A DNA stretch of 9,314 nt from Bacteroidota bacterium (GCA_015222065.1 JADFUQ010000041.1:1-9314); one strand, 5' to 3'. Counted from the stretch's first letter, positions 1 through 6,921 are shown. Made by a program: numbers and translations. Notes: generated by a model from the sequence alone, not told the origin.

Positions 1-140
1 ACTGCATCGGGGTATGGATAAAGCCCATCCCAGTGAATGCCTAAACTTGCATTCCGTTTAAAAACATTTTTCTCCTGCCCGGTAACAGAAGCACACAGCA
101 AGAAGTATAAAACATGTATAAAAAGATATCTATATTTCAT
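1..140 (-). CDS. Secreted protein of unknown function, N-terminal part only
   Basis: This gene begins at an ATG (140-138) and runs off the left edge, leaving 46 complete codons. The visible N-terminus is MKYRYLFIHVLYFLLCASV followed by TGQEKNVF. A basic start, a hydrophobic core at about residues 5-18 and a small-residue region ending in TGQ suggest a Sec signal peptide cleaved near residue 22. Signal peptides ending in AQ or GQ are common in Bacteroidota. The start is supported by a strong GGAGG ribosome binding site just upstream and by a gap of only 14 nt after the preceding propeller gene, so the two are probably co-transcribed. The mature part seen here (KRNASLGIHWDGLYPYPDAV) is too short to assign to a family. 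Exported location is a fair inference; function is unknown. Confidence 0.72.
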   Translation of the reverse strand, partial: MKYRYLFIHVLYFLLCASVTGQEKNVFKRNASLGIHWDGLYPYPDA

Positions 141-144
141 TTTT

Positions 145-152
145 CCTCCACC
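145..152 (-). promoter_or_regulatory. Ribosome binding site of the left-edge secreted protein
   Basis: On the minus strand the sequence reads GGTGGAGG, then AAAA, then ATG at 140. It is a strong match to the anti-Shine-Dalgarno sequence at a rather short 4-nt spacing. It lies between the stop of the propeller gene (157-155) and the next start, which supports an operon link and fixes the start at 140. Confidence 0.7.
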
Positions 153-154
153 TT

Positions 155-1594
155 TTATTTTTCAGGATGATAGATGATCAACCGTAATCTATAGGGCAAT
201 GAGTCCAGTTTCCAGCCAAACTCTTTTACAGGAGTATTCTCTTCAACAGCCCCGACAAAATAGATCGTGTTATCCGGTCCTGTTGCAGCAGCCTGTAATT
301 CTAATACTCGTTTATTGTCCTCAACCAGTATCGGACCCAGATCTGAAATTTTCCTTTCACTGATGTCATAAGTTATTAAACGTGATGTTTTAGCCGGTTT
401 CTGCTCTGCGCTGTAACTGTAAGGGTAACCAACCGGGCTGTAATATAAATTACGGTCCAGTCCTAAAGTAAAGGCTAATGTAGCATACGGAATTTCCTTG
501 TCCGTTCCAAGTACCCGGGAATCGCACATCTGTCCTATTGCTTTTATACTTCCTTCAGGTCCGTTATAAGGGTCATATTCAAATAGCATAGATGTTCCCG
601 CATGGATACCATAAATCTTTTTTTCTACAGAATCCCACATGGCAATACGCCACAAGTTTTTTGCAGTTGTTGACCTCGCGTGTTCTTTTCTTGCCTCAAT
701 ACCAGATGGTATCCTGACGGACGTAAGTTCCCCCAATTCGTCTGTCAGTGGATTATATCGAAATATGCGGTTTTCCAGAGTAGAACCATATACATTCCCT
801 TCATCATCCACCACCATAGTTCGGCAAACTGCATTCCAATTGCTAATTCGACCCCTGTTTACTGTTTTTCGCGTACTAATATCATAAGTAACAAATTGAC
901 CTTTGGGCCATGTCAATCCATACAAGGTATGTCGCTCAGGATCCATTGTCAAAGTTATTATCCCCTGCTGTGGAACAGCAATGCCCATGTCTTTTATAAA
1001 ATCAGTATCGGGGTCGTAATACAGCCAGTGGCCTCCGGGATAACTTAACGGGTCGCTCTGCATAGCATGAAGGTACCAAAGTCCGAAATGGGTGGCAAAA
1101 TAGATACGTCCATCCAGTCCTTCAAAGATTTTTGTGTGAATTTTTCCCTGGGTTATCCGGTTCAAATTATTTTCACCTGTTTCCACTCCCATATCTCCCA
1201 GATCACGTAACACATCGGTTACCGGATCATATTGATACAGATGAGCGGTCCCTGAATGACGCCCCAAACCAATGTACACTTTGTTATCCCGGGAAACAGT
1301 TGCTGCCGACCAAACACATTCAGCATCCAGGGGATTTGAAAACAGGCGGGATTCTGCCCTGACAATTTTCCCTTCGTCATAAGACTTCTTATCAAGTAAA
1401 TCAGACATTGCCTCCGCATATCTCTGTCCCAGGTCTCTCGACTGCCCGGTTAAAAGGTCCGGATGAAACGTCTCTTTGGAATCTATACCAGTTGCATCTC
1501 TCTTCAATGATTGTTGGTTAAAGACGACAGTACTGGAAATAAAGAAAAAGAAGAAAATTGCAGCAGCAGGCTTTGCAAAAAAATTGGATTTCAT
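155..1594 (-). CDS. Secreted seven-repeat beta-propeller-like protein, function unknown
   Basis: The 479-residue product starts with a lysine-containing stretch and a very hydrophobic segment (about residues 9-25, including five consecutive Phe), which reads as a signal peptide or membrane anchor. After a linker to about residue 90, a repeat of the form [LI]xxYDPxTxxhxDLG recurs: near 119-133, 191-203, 234-248, 277-290, 337-353, 406-419 and, truncated, at the C-terminus (LIIYHPEK). Each is paired with a strand such as NKVYIGLG, GRIYFATH, HTLYGLTW, GNVYGST, KKIYGIH, RNLYYSP or NTIYFVG. Seven such units suggest a seven-bladed propeller of the kelch/SMP-30/Vgb-like superfamily, possibly closed between the C-terminal strand and blade 1. 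I see no catalytic signature, so it may bind or cleave glycans or be structural. It lies 30 nt downstream of the Gfo/Idh gene with no clear Shine-Dalgarno site of its own, and is probably co-transcribed with it. Confidence 0.85.
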   Translation of the reverse strand: MKSNFFAKPAAAIFFFFFISSTVVFNQQSLKRDATGIDSKETFHPDLLTGQSRDLGQRYAEAMSDLLDKKSYDEGKIVRAESRLFSNPLDAECVWSAATVSRDNKVYIGLGRHSGTAHLYQYDPVTDVLRDLGDMGVETGENNLNRITQGKIHTKIFEGLDGRIYFATHFGLWYLHAMQSDPLSYPGGHWLYYDPDTDFIKDMGIAVPQQGIITLTMDPERHTLYGLTWPKGQFVTYDISTRKTVNRGRISNWNAVCRTMVVDDEGNVYGSTLENRIFRYNPLTDELGELTSVRIPSGIEARKEHARSTTAKNLWRIAMWDSVEKKIYGIHAGTSMLFEYDPYNGPEGSIKAIGQMCDSRVLGTDKEIPYATLAFTLGLDRNLYYSPVGYPYSYSAEQKPAKTSRLITYDISERKISDLGPILVEDNKRVLELQAAATGPDNTIYFVGAVEENTPVKEFGWKLDSLPYRLRLIIYHPEK

Positions 1595-1624
1595 AAATTA
1601 AGAAATATTTGTTTCAAACAATTA

Positions 1625-2680
1625 TTAGAGTAATTCATCTAAATATACTTCTTCTCCCCTTCTGGCCGATTCATAAAGGGCCGCGATAAGTTGGAGAGAC
1701 CTTCGGCCTTCCTCCCCTGAGCAAATGAGTTCCTCTCCGGTTCTGACAGCAGAAATAAGATTTTTTACCTGAATAATATGTCCTTCAATGGGAAATTCTG
1801 TGGCTGATGAAGCCGCAGTACTTGCCTTACCCTTTATTCCTGTTATAGTTTCTTTTGCAAGGGTTTCCTTAGAATCTGATACAGCCCAGCTAGTGATCTT
1901 GTCCTCAACAAGAACAACTGTGCCAAGTGTTCCATTGATATCAAAAACATTTCCCTGCCCCGGGTTTGTTGCAGAAGCAGTTTGTAATCGCCCATAAGCG
2001 CCATTTTTATAAGTTAAAATAGCAATTGCAATATCTTCAACCTCAATATTTATATGGGCTACAGTATCAATTTTAGCATAGATCTTTTCCACATCTCCCA
2101 TCATATAAAGAAGAAGATCAATACCGTGACTTCCCTGAGTTATCGAGCTTCCTCCGCCTTCGTGCACCCATGTTCCACGCCATTCGGCACTATCGTAATA
2201 TGCCTGATTACGCCAATACTTAATAGATGCATCTCCAAAAATCAGTTTACCAAATACTCCTTCTTTAATAGCCGTCTTAATTATATTTGGAGCTTCCTCG
2301 GTCCGTTTTTGATAGATGACGCCCAGTTTCACGCCATTATCTCTGGCTACATGAATCATCTCTGTCGCATCCTTTAATTTTATTGCCATGGTTTTTTCAA
2401 CCAGTATATGTTTTCCTGCTTTTGCGGCAGCAATAGACTGTTGCGCATGAAGTCCGGTAGGGGTACATACACAAACTGCATCTATGTCATCCCTGGTAAT
2501 CATCTTTTGCCAGTCGTCGATTACTTCACAATTATATTTTGTCGCGAATTTGTCAGCGCTTTCCCTGACAATATCAGAGATAGCTACAATTTTTCCATTA
2601 GGTTGAGCTTTGATTGCCTGAGCATGATACTCACTAATCACACCCGAACCGATAATGCCAAATCTAAATTGTTCTTCCAT
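1625..2680 (-). CDS. Gfo/Idh/MocA-family NAD(P)-dependent oxidoreductase
   Basis: This is a 351-residue cytoplasmic dehydrogenase of the usual family length. The N-terminal Rossmann fold shows FGIIGSGVISEYHA (residues 7-20) with the nucleotide-binding G-x-G, then VAISD (32-36), whose Asp is at the usual cofactor-ribose position. Next come CTPTGLHAQ (72-80) and HILVEKTMA (91-99). Family members normally have EKP at that last site; here it is EKT (E95, K96, T97), with the catalytic Lys kept. The C-terminal domain carries HEGGGSSITQGSHGIDLLLYMMGD (173-196), with His185 and Asp188 in the usual active-site positions. Family members oxidise or reduce a sugar or cyclitol hydroxyl, often next to an aminotransferase. 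Here a DegT aminotransferase lies directly upstream, so oxidation to a keto compound for amination, or the reverse, is a reasonable inference. AAGGAG five nt before ATG fixes the start. The exact substrate is unknown. Confidence 0.93.
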   Translation of the reverse strand: MEEQFRFGIIGSGVISEYHAQAIKAQPNGKIVAISDIVRESADKFATKYNCEVIDDWQKMITRDDIDAVCVCTPTGLHAQQSIAAAKAGKHILVEKTMAIKLKDATEMIHVARDNGVKLGVIYQKRTEEAPNIIKTAIKEGVFGKLIFGDASIKYWRNQAYYDSAEWRGTWVHEGGGSSITQGSHGIDLLLYMMGDVEKIYAKIDTVAHINIEVEDIAIAILTYKNGAYGRLQTASATNPGQGNVFDINGTLGTVVLVEDKITSWAVSDSKETLAKETITGIKGKASTAASSATEFPIEGHIIQVKNLISAVRTGEELICSGEEGRRSLQLIAALYESARRGEEVYLDELL

Positions 2681-2684
2681 AATT

Positions 2685-2691
2685 ACTCCTT
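2685..2691 (-). promoter_or_regulatory. Ribosome binding site of the Gfo/Idh gene
   Basis: The minus strand reads AAGGAGT, about five nt before the ATG at 2680. It is clear evidence for that start and for independent translation of this gene after the preceding 153-nt spacer. Confidence 0.7.
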
Positions 2692-2712
2692 ATTTTGATG
2701 AATATAATAGAA

Positions 2713-2747
2713 CACGGATGACACTGATAACACAGATTTTCACGGAT
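2713..2747 (-). repeat. Short array of four ATCNGTG units
   Basis: On the minus strand four heptamers follow one another: ATCCGTG (2747-2741), ATCTGTG (2737-2731), ATCAGTG (2728-2722) and ATCCGTG (2719-2713). They are separated by AAA, TT and TC, giving a period of 10, 9 and 9. The array sits inside the 153-nt spacer between the DegT stop and the Gfo/Idh start, ending about 33 nt upstream of that start. Similar ATCCGTG-rich intergenic strings occur in genomes of several environmental phyla (my recollection, not checked). No strong hairpin or open reading frame is formed. Whether it is neutral repeat DNA, a protein-binding site or part of a leader cannot be told from one copy. Confidence 0.75.
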
Positions 2748-2833
2748 TTTTTATCTTATTTAGTATTATCTTTGTTCTATTCATTTGTTATACTTTTGAG
2801 CAGAAATATACTACTAAAATTTAAGAAAGATTA

Positions 2834-4108
2834 TTAACTATTTTTTTTCGCAGCTTTTTTAAGCACTGACGACCCTATAAATTCACTTTCTTCAATTTCT
2901 ATTGTATGAAGTTGTGCTGCATTCTTTCTGATTTTTTTAACGGCCTCTGCAATAAGCTCAATTTTATGGCTATCTGCAAGCAATAAATTTTGCTCGATAA
3001 AAACAACTTCCCGGCAGGCTTGTTCTGCAACCGGACAAATGGTTTTTCGCATGGAAAGGCTTGTCTCACTCTTATATAAAGGCTGGTTATAGAGTGCCAT
3101 AGGATAAAATGAAGAAGCTAAAACTCCTTCCTTGTTGAGCGCTGCAAGAAACTGAGCCCTCTTTACATTTTCAAAATTCTCACTTTTGAAACGTAAAAGA
3201 AACAGATGATGAGCATGACGATCACAATATGGCTGCCATTCAAAGGTTTCAATTCCTTCAATGTTTTCCATTAGCGAATAAAGCTTTTTTGCATTTACAG
3301 TTCGTTTTTCTGTTTGTTCCTCCAGTCGTTCAAGTTGTGCAAGTGCTATGGCAGCCTGGATTTCAGTATAGCAAGCGTTCCATCCAAAGCGGTAGTGAAT
3401 ATGACCCGAATATTTTTCACGTATCCCACGACCGAATTTACCCAAACTGTAGTGGATAAGATCTATCAAATCTTTATTATCACTAACAACAATCCCCCCC
3501 TCGCCGCTCTGCAAATTTTTTGATTGCTGAAAGCTGAAAGAAGCTACATCGGCAAGGGAGCCAACTTTACGTCCCTTGTATATAGCTCCATGTGCCTGTG
3601 CTGCATCCTCAAGAACTTTAATGTTATGCTTTCCTGCAATCTCTATAAGTGGATCTATATCACATGGGTGACCTCCAATGTGTACAGGAATTATTGCTTT
3701 TGTCCTGTTGGTTATGGCATCAGCAACTTTTGCATTGTCTATATTCAATGTTTTTGGATCAACATCCACATAAACCACTGTAGCTCCCACATTATGAACG
3801 GCAACTGCTGTCGCCATAAATGTTGCTGCAGGGATTATGACCTCATCGCCCGGTCCGATTCCCCATGCTACAAGGCAAAGTTCCATTGAAACTGTGCCAT
3901 TTGCCACTGCCGCACCGTATTTTGCATCACAGTATTCTGCAAATTTCTTATTCAATTCTGTAATCTTTGGACCTAAGCCTGTCCCTCCCCATATATCACT
4001 GGAAAGTACTTCATCTACTAATTCCCGTTCTCTTTCTCCGGCATATGGCCATCTTGGCCACCCTACTGATATTAACGATTCACCTCCGAAAATTGCTAAT
4101 TTATTCAT
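2834..4108 (-). CDS. DegT/DnrJ/EryC1/StrS PLP-dependent aminotransferase
   Basis: This 424-residue protein is a fold-type I PLP enzyme that transfers an amino group, normally from Glu or Gln, to a keto-sugar or keto-cyclitol. Visible landmarks are ANGTVSMELCLVAWGIGPGDEVIIPA starting at residue 69 (cofactor phosphate region), VLEDAAQAHGA (165-175) with Asp168 contacting the PLP ring nitrogen, and SFQQSKNLQSGEGG (192-205), in which Lys197 is the Schiff-base lysine. GWNACYTEIQAAIALAQLERLE (from 242) is the usual substrate-side helix. The N-terminus LAIFGGESLISVGWPRWP and the SFQ..KNL.SGEGG form recall the AHBA-synthase/scyllo-inosose aminotransferase branch more than nucleotide-sugar aminotransferases. 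That placement is from memory of the families. A Lys-rich tail (about 416-424) is extra. A near-perfect AAGGAGGT site supports the start. It lies 37 nt after the ceramidase-family gene and upstream of the Gfo/Idh gene. Confidence 0.93.
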   Translation of the reverse strand: MNKLAIFGGESLISVGWPRWPYAGERERELVDEVLSSDIWGGTGLGPKITELNKKFAEYCDAKYGAAVANGTVSMELCLVAWGIGPGDEVIIPAATFMATAVAVHNVGATVVYVDVDPKTLNIDNAKVADAITNRTKAIIPVHIGGHPCDIDPLIEIAGKHNIKVLEDAAQAHGAIYKGRKVGSLADVASFSFQQSKNLQSGEGGIVVSDNKDLIDLIHYSLGKFGRGIREKYSGHIHYRFGWNACYTEIQAAIALAQLERLEEQTEKRTVNAKKLYSLMENIEGIETFEWQPYCDRHAHHLFLLRFKSENFENVKRAQFLAALNKEGVLASSFYPMALYNQPLYKSETSLSMRKTICPVAEQACREVVFIEQNLLLADSHKIELIAEAVKKIRKNAAQLHTIEIEESEFIGSSVLKKAAKKNS

Positions 4109-4112
4109 TTTT

Positions 4113-4120
4113 ACCTCCTT
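4113..4120 (-). promoter_or_regulatory. Near-perfect Shine-Dalgarno of the aminotransferase gene
   Basis: The minus strand reads AAGGAGGT four nt before the ATG at 4108, close to the full complement of the 16S rRNA 3' end. It predicts strong translation of the aminotransferase relative to its upstream neighbour, which has no visible site. Confidence 0.7.
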
Positions 4121-4145
4121 ATTTATAATATTTTACGTTGAATCG

Positions 4146-5498
4146 TTATAATCCTTTTTTTAATTCTTCAAAACCCGATAGAATAATTTCTTCAGTTTCT
4201 ACGATAAAAGGAGCCGGCTTATCGTGAGAAAAGAAGATCGTTTCAATTGCCTCATATCCCCCTTCCCTAAGAGTCTCTGCATCCGGGATGTAGGCAACTT
4301 CTCCATTGGTATATCCAAAGGACAGGGTATTTCCATCTTTAAACTGATGTTTTATTTTAAGCCCAATATCGGTAAGCAGTTCTCCTGCGATCCCAAGAAG
4401 ACGAAGTTCAGGGGACAATTCAACAATTGAAAGCGTAAGGTCTATCGATTGGGGAACAGATTCTCCATCACTTAATCTTTTAAGCCAGTATTCTGCCCAG
4501 ACTCTCCTGTATTGAGCCTCCTCCTTTCTGGCATAATGACGATAGGTTTCTTCATTCCAGGTTTTATCAAACGGAAGTGCTACCCTTTTTAAAGATGTTC
4601 CGATTCTAATATCAAGGGGTTTGAGACCTTTTTTAATGGTGTTTATTACATCGGCAGCTAATTCTTTTCCCACTTTTTCTATGTCATCAAAATTTCCGCT
4701 TCGGAAACCATTCCCTTCAACAACCTGGCGCGGCTTGACATCTCCTGCAATGCCCTGAAGAAACAAGGACGGCGCTCCATCGAGATTTTCTTCAAGTATT
4801 CGCCGGGCTACTCCTGGAAATTCGGCAGAAATAAGATAGTTATCATAACGCATGGTGGTAGGATGACAGGATGCACCGAATACCAGTGAAATTGGCTTTC
4901 CTTTTTTATCCTGAAAGAGGATAACCGGACAGGTTCTGTCAATTTCCTTTTCCGGATTAGGAAAATTTTCATAACCGGTAGCCTGTTGTGAATAAATGGT
5001 TTTGTCAGGGGCTCTCCGGTTTATACCAATAAAAGTTTCACCAATCCCCCAGGATGCATCTGCCGGTTTAAGGTTTTTTAATGCATTATCTGCTGAATGC
5101 AAAATCTTTTCAATAAGCTCGTCAATATAGGCAGGGTCCGGCTTGCCGACTTCCCCGGGAGCACAGGTTTCATGATTAAATGACGGACGAACTTCCGGAC
5201 CGGCATGTGTATGAGAGCAGTTGACAAATAATTGATCCGGCTTTAAATTAAGCCTTTTACCTGCAAGCATCCATATTTTATCCATTTGCTCATTGTTAAG
5301 AGCCAGAGTATCCACACCGATAATAACTAATTTTTTCTCGTGTCTGGACAAGGCAAGAGCAGTAACATATAAATTGTCGTGGACACCTTCACATCCATGG
5401 TCACGACCTGCAAAACCGTCCAGGAGACAACTGCCTGATGGCATAATGTTTATACGGGCTGTGCCGGCATAGAGCTTATCAGAAATATTCATATTCAT
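4146..5498 (-). CDS. Neutral/alkaline ceramidase N-terminal-domain family protein, atypical active site
   Basis: The 450-residue protein matches the metal-dependent N-terminal domain of neutral ceramidases: YAGTARINIMP (10-20), GVHDNLYVTALAL (38-50), VNCSHTHAGPE (92-102), FGASCHPTTM (207-216), GIAGELLTDI (369-378) and GYTNGEVAYIPDAETLREGGYEA (from 395). His96 or His98, His212, Glu373 and Tyr403 fit the four zinc ligands (His, His, Glu, Tyr) known for the Pseudomonas aeruginosa enzyme. The segment FLQGIAGDVKPR (246-257) corresponds to the GDVSPN region that carries the catalytic Ser in true ceramidases; here that position is Lys255. There is no signal peptide, and the C-terminal Ig-like domain of secreted ceramidases is absent. 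It is therefore probably a cytoplasmic amidase or another hydrolase of the fold rather than a lipid-degrading ceramidase. The start lacks a Shine-Dalgarno site and follows the transglutaminase-like gene by 18 nt, so translation may be coupled; ATG at 5492 (residue 3) is an alternative start. Confidence 0.88.
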   Translation of the reverse strand: MNMNISDKLYAGTARINIMPSGSCLLDGFAGRDHGCEGVHDNLYVTALALSRHEKKLVIIGVDTLALNNEQMDKIWMLAGKRLNLKPDQLFVNCSHTHAGPEVRPSFNHETCAPGEVGKPDPAYIDELIEKILHSADNALKNLKPADASWGIGETFIGINRRAPDKTIYSQQATGYENFPNPEKEIDRTCPVILFQDKKGKPISLVFGASCHPTTMRYDNYLISAEFPGVARRILEENLDGAPSLFLQGIAGDVKPRQVVEGNGFRSGNFDDIEKVGKELAADVINTIKKGLKPLDIRIGTSLKRVALPFDKTWNEETYRHYARKEEAQYRRVWAEYWLKRLSDGESVPQSIDLTLSIVELSPELRLLGIAGELLTDIGLKIKHQFKDGNTLSFGYTNGEVAYIPDAETLREGGYEAIETIFFSHDKPAPFIVETEEIILSGFEELKKGL

Positions 5499-5516
5499 AA
5501 TTTAATTATCTATTAA

Positions 5517-6833
5517 TTAAGTCTTTTGTCTAAATCTCAGAAAACCCAAAAACAAAGTTATAATTGAACATACAATAAATCCATTCATAAATATATACTT
5601 AATCGGGTATAATTTTGGCAGTGTAAAAGGTGCATAAAGGAGAGTTGTATAATTCAGAAAATTTTTGATTTTACTGAAATTTTTATTGTTACCATACCCA
5701 AATTTATAAGCAAGTACAATTTCACCGGTCAGACCATTCTTCAACCGATTGTAAAAACTCTCCCCCTCTTTTCGGATTAAGGTTCCTGTATCTACATCAT
5801 ACACAGCAGCCACCGACCCATGGAGTGCATTCAGATCAACAAGTTTCTTCAAATCAACGGTATGAAGGGGTATTCCATCATGATTCCTCATATTTGCTAT
5901 TTGGATCTGCGGGTCGACATAAGCCCATTTTGCATACTCAGGAATCCAGCTTTCGCAGAAATAATGGCCGGTTAGTTTAAGCGGACCAAACTTTCCCGCC
6001 CGGTCAACCAGGCGGGTTTTTATTCCTGCTGCATTGGCAAATAGATAATAAACCAATGCTTTATTTTCACACCACCCCTGCCCTTTTCCGGTTATAAACA
6101 ATTTATATGTCTCAAGAGGAGAAGCAGACTGAACTTCATCAGATGGAGTTCCGCCGGCATCTACTATCTTATTCATTACAAATTCAAAAATCTGTTCCGA
6201 TTGTTCGAGAGTAGAAACGGTTTTATTTATCCTGTCGCCAGGAATTTTTCCAGCTTCAATTAACTCAGGGTCATCTTTTGAAAACCCTACCCACTCATCA
6301 ATGGAATAAGGCTTTTTCAAGCTGAATGGAATCTCTGACGTTGGAGTATAAAAATTATCAGACCAGTTTAATCCTTTTTTCCGGTATTCCTCTTTCGGAT
6401 AGAAACTAAAATCCATACAAAGCTCTTTTAAAAGCGGAACTCCTTCAGGAATAAAACGCAGCTTCCCATTATAAGTTGAATCAGAGAACTGTATTTCAGG
6501 CTTGCTCCCTTGGGTCAATGTTTTCCCTGTTTCTACATCAATGACTTTCCAGATTTTTGCTTTTATTGGAGGAGAAAACCAAAATCGTAGTCTTCGGGGT
6601 GATACTTCCTTAACTTTTGAAATAACCGGTACCTCAGCAACATTATAAATGTCTCCCTCTGTTGCCTGACGGCTGTTAAAATCAAATACCCGCCAGCGTG
6701 GATCACTGGCATTGTTCACCGTCCTTAAACTTCTCAGATAATAGCTATCAAGGAACAGATAAACCAGCCCGATCAGGCAGACAATTGATACAACAAAAAA
6801 GAATCGAAATATACGGAAAATAACACTCTTCAT
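5517..6833 (-). CDS. Membrane-anchored transglutaminase-like (papain-fold) protein
   Basis: The product is 438 residues from the ATG at 6833. A hydrophobic segment at about 11-28 follows a basic N-terminus (N-in anchor). A second at about 413-432 is followed by RFRQKT, so residues 30-410 should lie outside the cytoplasmic membrane. The centre carries a transglutaminase-like core: GQGWCENKALVYYLFANAAGIKTRLV (from 251), with Cys255, then LTGHYFCESWIP (287-298), with His290, then WAYVDPQ (303-309), with Asp307. This is the Cys-His-Asp triad in the expected order and spacing. Residues 60-170 look like a beta-rich domain of unknown type. Such proteins may act as peptidases, amidases or cross-linking enzymes; no substrate is evident. 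The frame stays open upstream to a TTG at 6908, but those 25 extra codons lie largely in a repeat array and would place a hydrophilic stretch before the anchor, so ATG 6833 is preferred despite a weak ribosome binding site. Confidence 0.85.
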   Translation of the reverse strand: MKSVIFRIFRFFFVVSIVCLIGLVYLFLDSYYLRSLRTVNNASDPRWRVFDFNSRQATEGDIYNVAEVPVISKVKEVSPRRLRFWFSPPIKAKIWKVIDVETGKTLTQGSKPEIQFSDSTYNGKLRFIPEGVPLLKELCMDFSFYPKEEYRKKGLNWSDNFYTPTSEIPFSLKKPYSIDEWVGFSKDDPELIEAGKIPGDRINKTVSTLEQSEQIFEFVMNKIVDAGGTPSDEVQSASPLETYKLFITGKGQGWCENKALVYYLFANAAGIKTRLVDRAGKFGPLKLTGHYFCESWIPEYAKWAYVDPQIQIANMRNHDGIPLHTVDLKKLVDLNALHGSVAAVYDVDTGTLIRKEGESFYNRLKNGLTGEIVLAYKFGYGNNKNFSKIKNFLNYTTLLYAPFTLPKLYPIKYIFMNGFIVCSIITLFLGFLRFRQKT

Positions 6834-6853
6834 ACTCAGTTTAATCGCTAATT

Positions 6854-6902
6854 GTTGTATGTTATACGTTTTTAAACCAGTCCTCAGTCGGCAGTCGGCA
6901 GT
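6854..6902. repeat. Seven-unit array with 7-bp period (core ACTGNNG)
   Basis: On the plus strand, units of exactly 7 bp follow one another: gttgtat, gttatac, gttttta, aaccagt, cctcagt, cggcagt, cggcagt. The last four share CAGT at 6878, 6885, 6892 and 6899. On the minus strand they read as repeated ACTG-containing heptamers. The array lies just upstream of the transglutaminase-like gene (ATG at 6833). Its GC-richer half contrasts with the AT-rich surroundings. Confidence 0.8.
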
Positions 6903-6921
6903 CTTCAACTACATAACTATT

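Noticed and set aside
680..1048. Plus-strand open frame of 122 codons
   Set aside because: It is antisense to the propeller gene, overlaps another plus-strand frame and shows no recognisable domain or start signal.
1609..1621. Small palindrome ttgtttcaaacaa between Gfo/Idh and propeller genes
   Set aside because: Six bp per arm with a one-base centre cannot form a hairpin, and in this AT-rich spacer it is likely chance; there is no sign of a promoter it could control.
2655..2837. Plus-strand open frame of 60 codons with a hydrophobic stretch across the Gfo/Idh spacer
   Set aside because: It starts inside the Gfo/Idh coding region without a ribosome binding site and runs through the ATCNGTG array and AT-rich spacer; the hydrophobicity follows from T-rich codons.
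3524..3889. Plus-strand open frame of 121 codons, Cys-rich
   Set aside because: It lies fully antisense to the well-supported aminotransferase, has no ribosome binding site, and its Cys/Ile-rich composition is what the reversed codons of that gene give.
6833..6908. Upstream TTG start for the transglutaminase-like gene
   Set aside because: The extension is largely repeat DNA, hydrophilic, and would precede a clean signal anchor that begins at ATG 6833.
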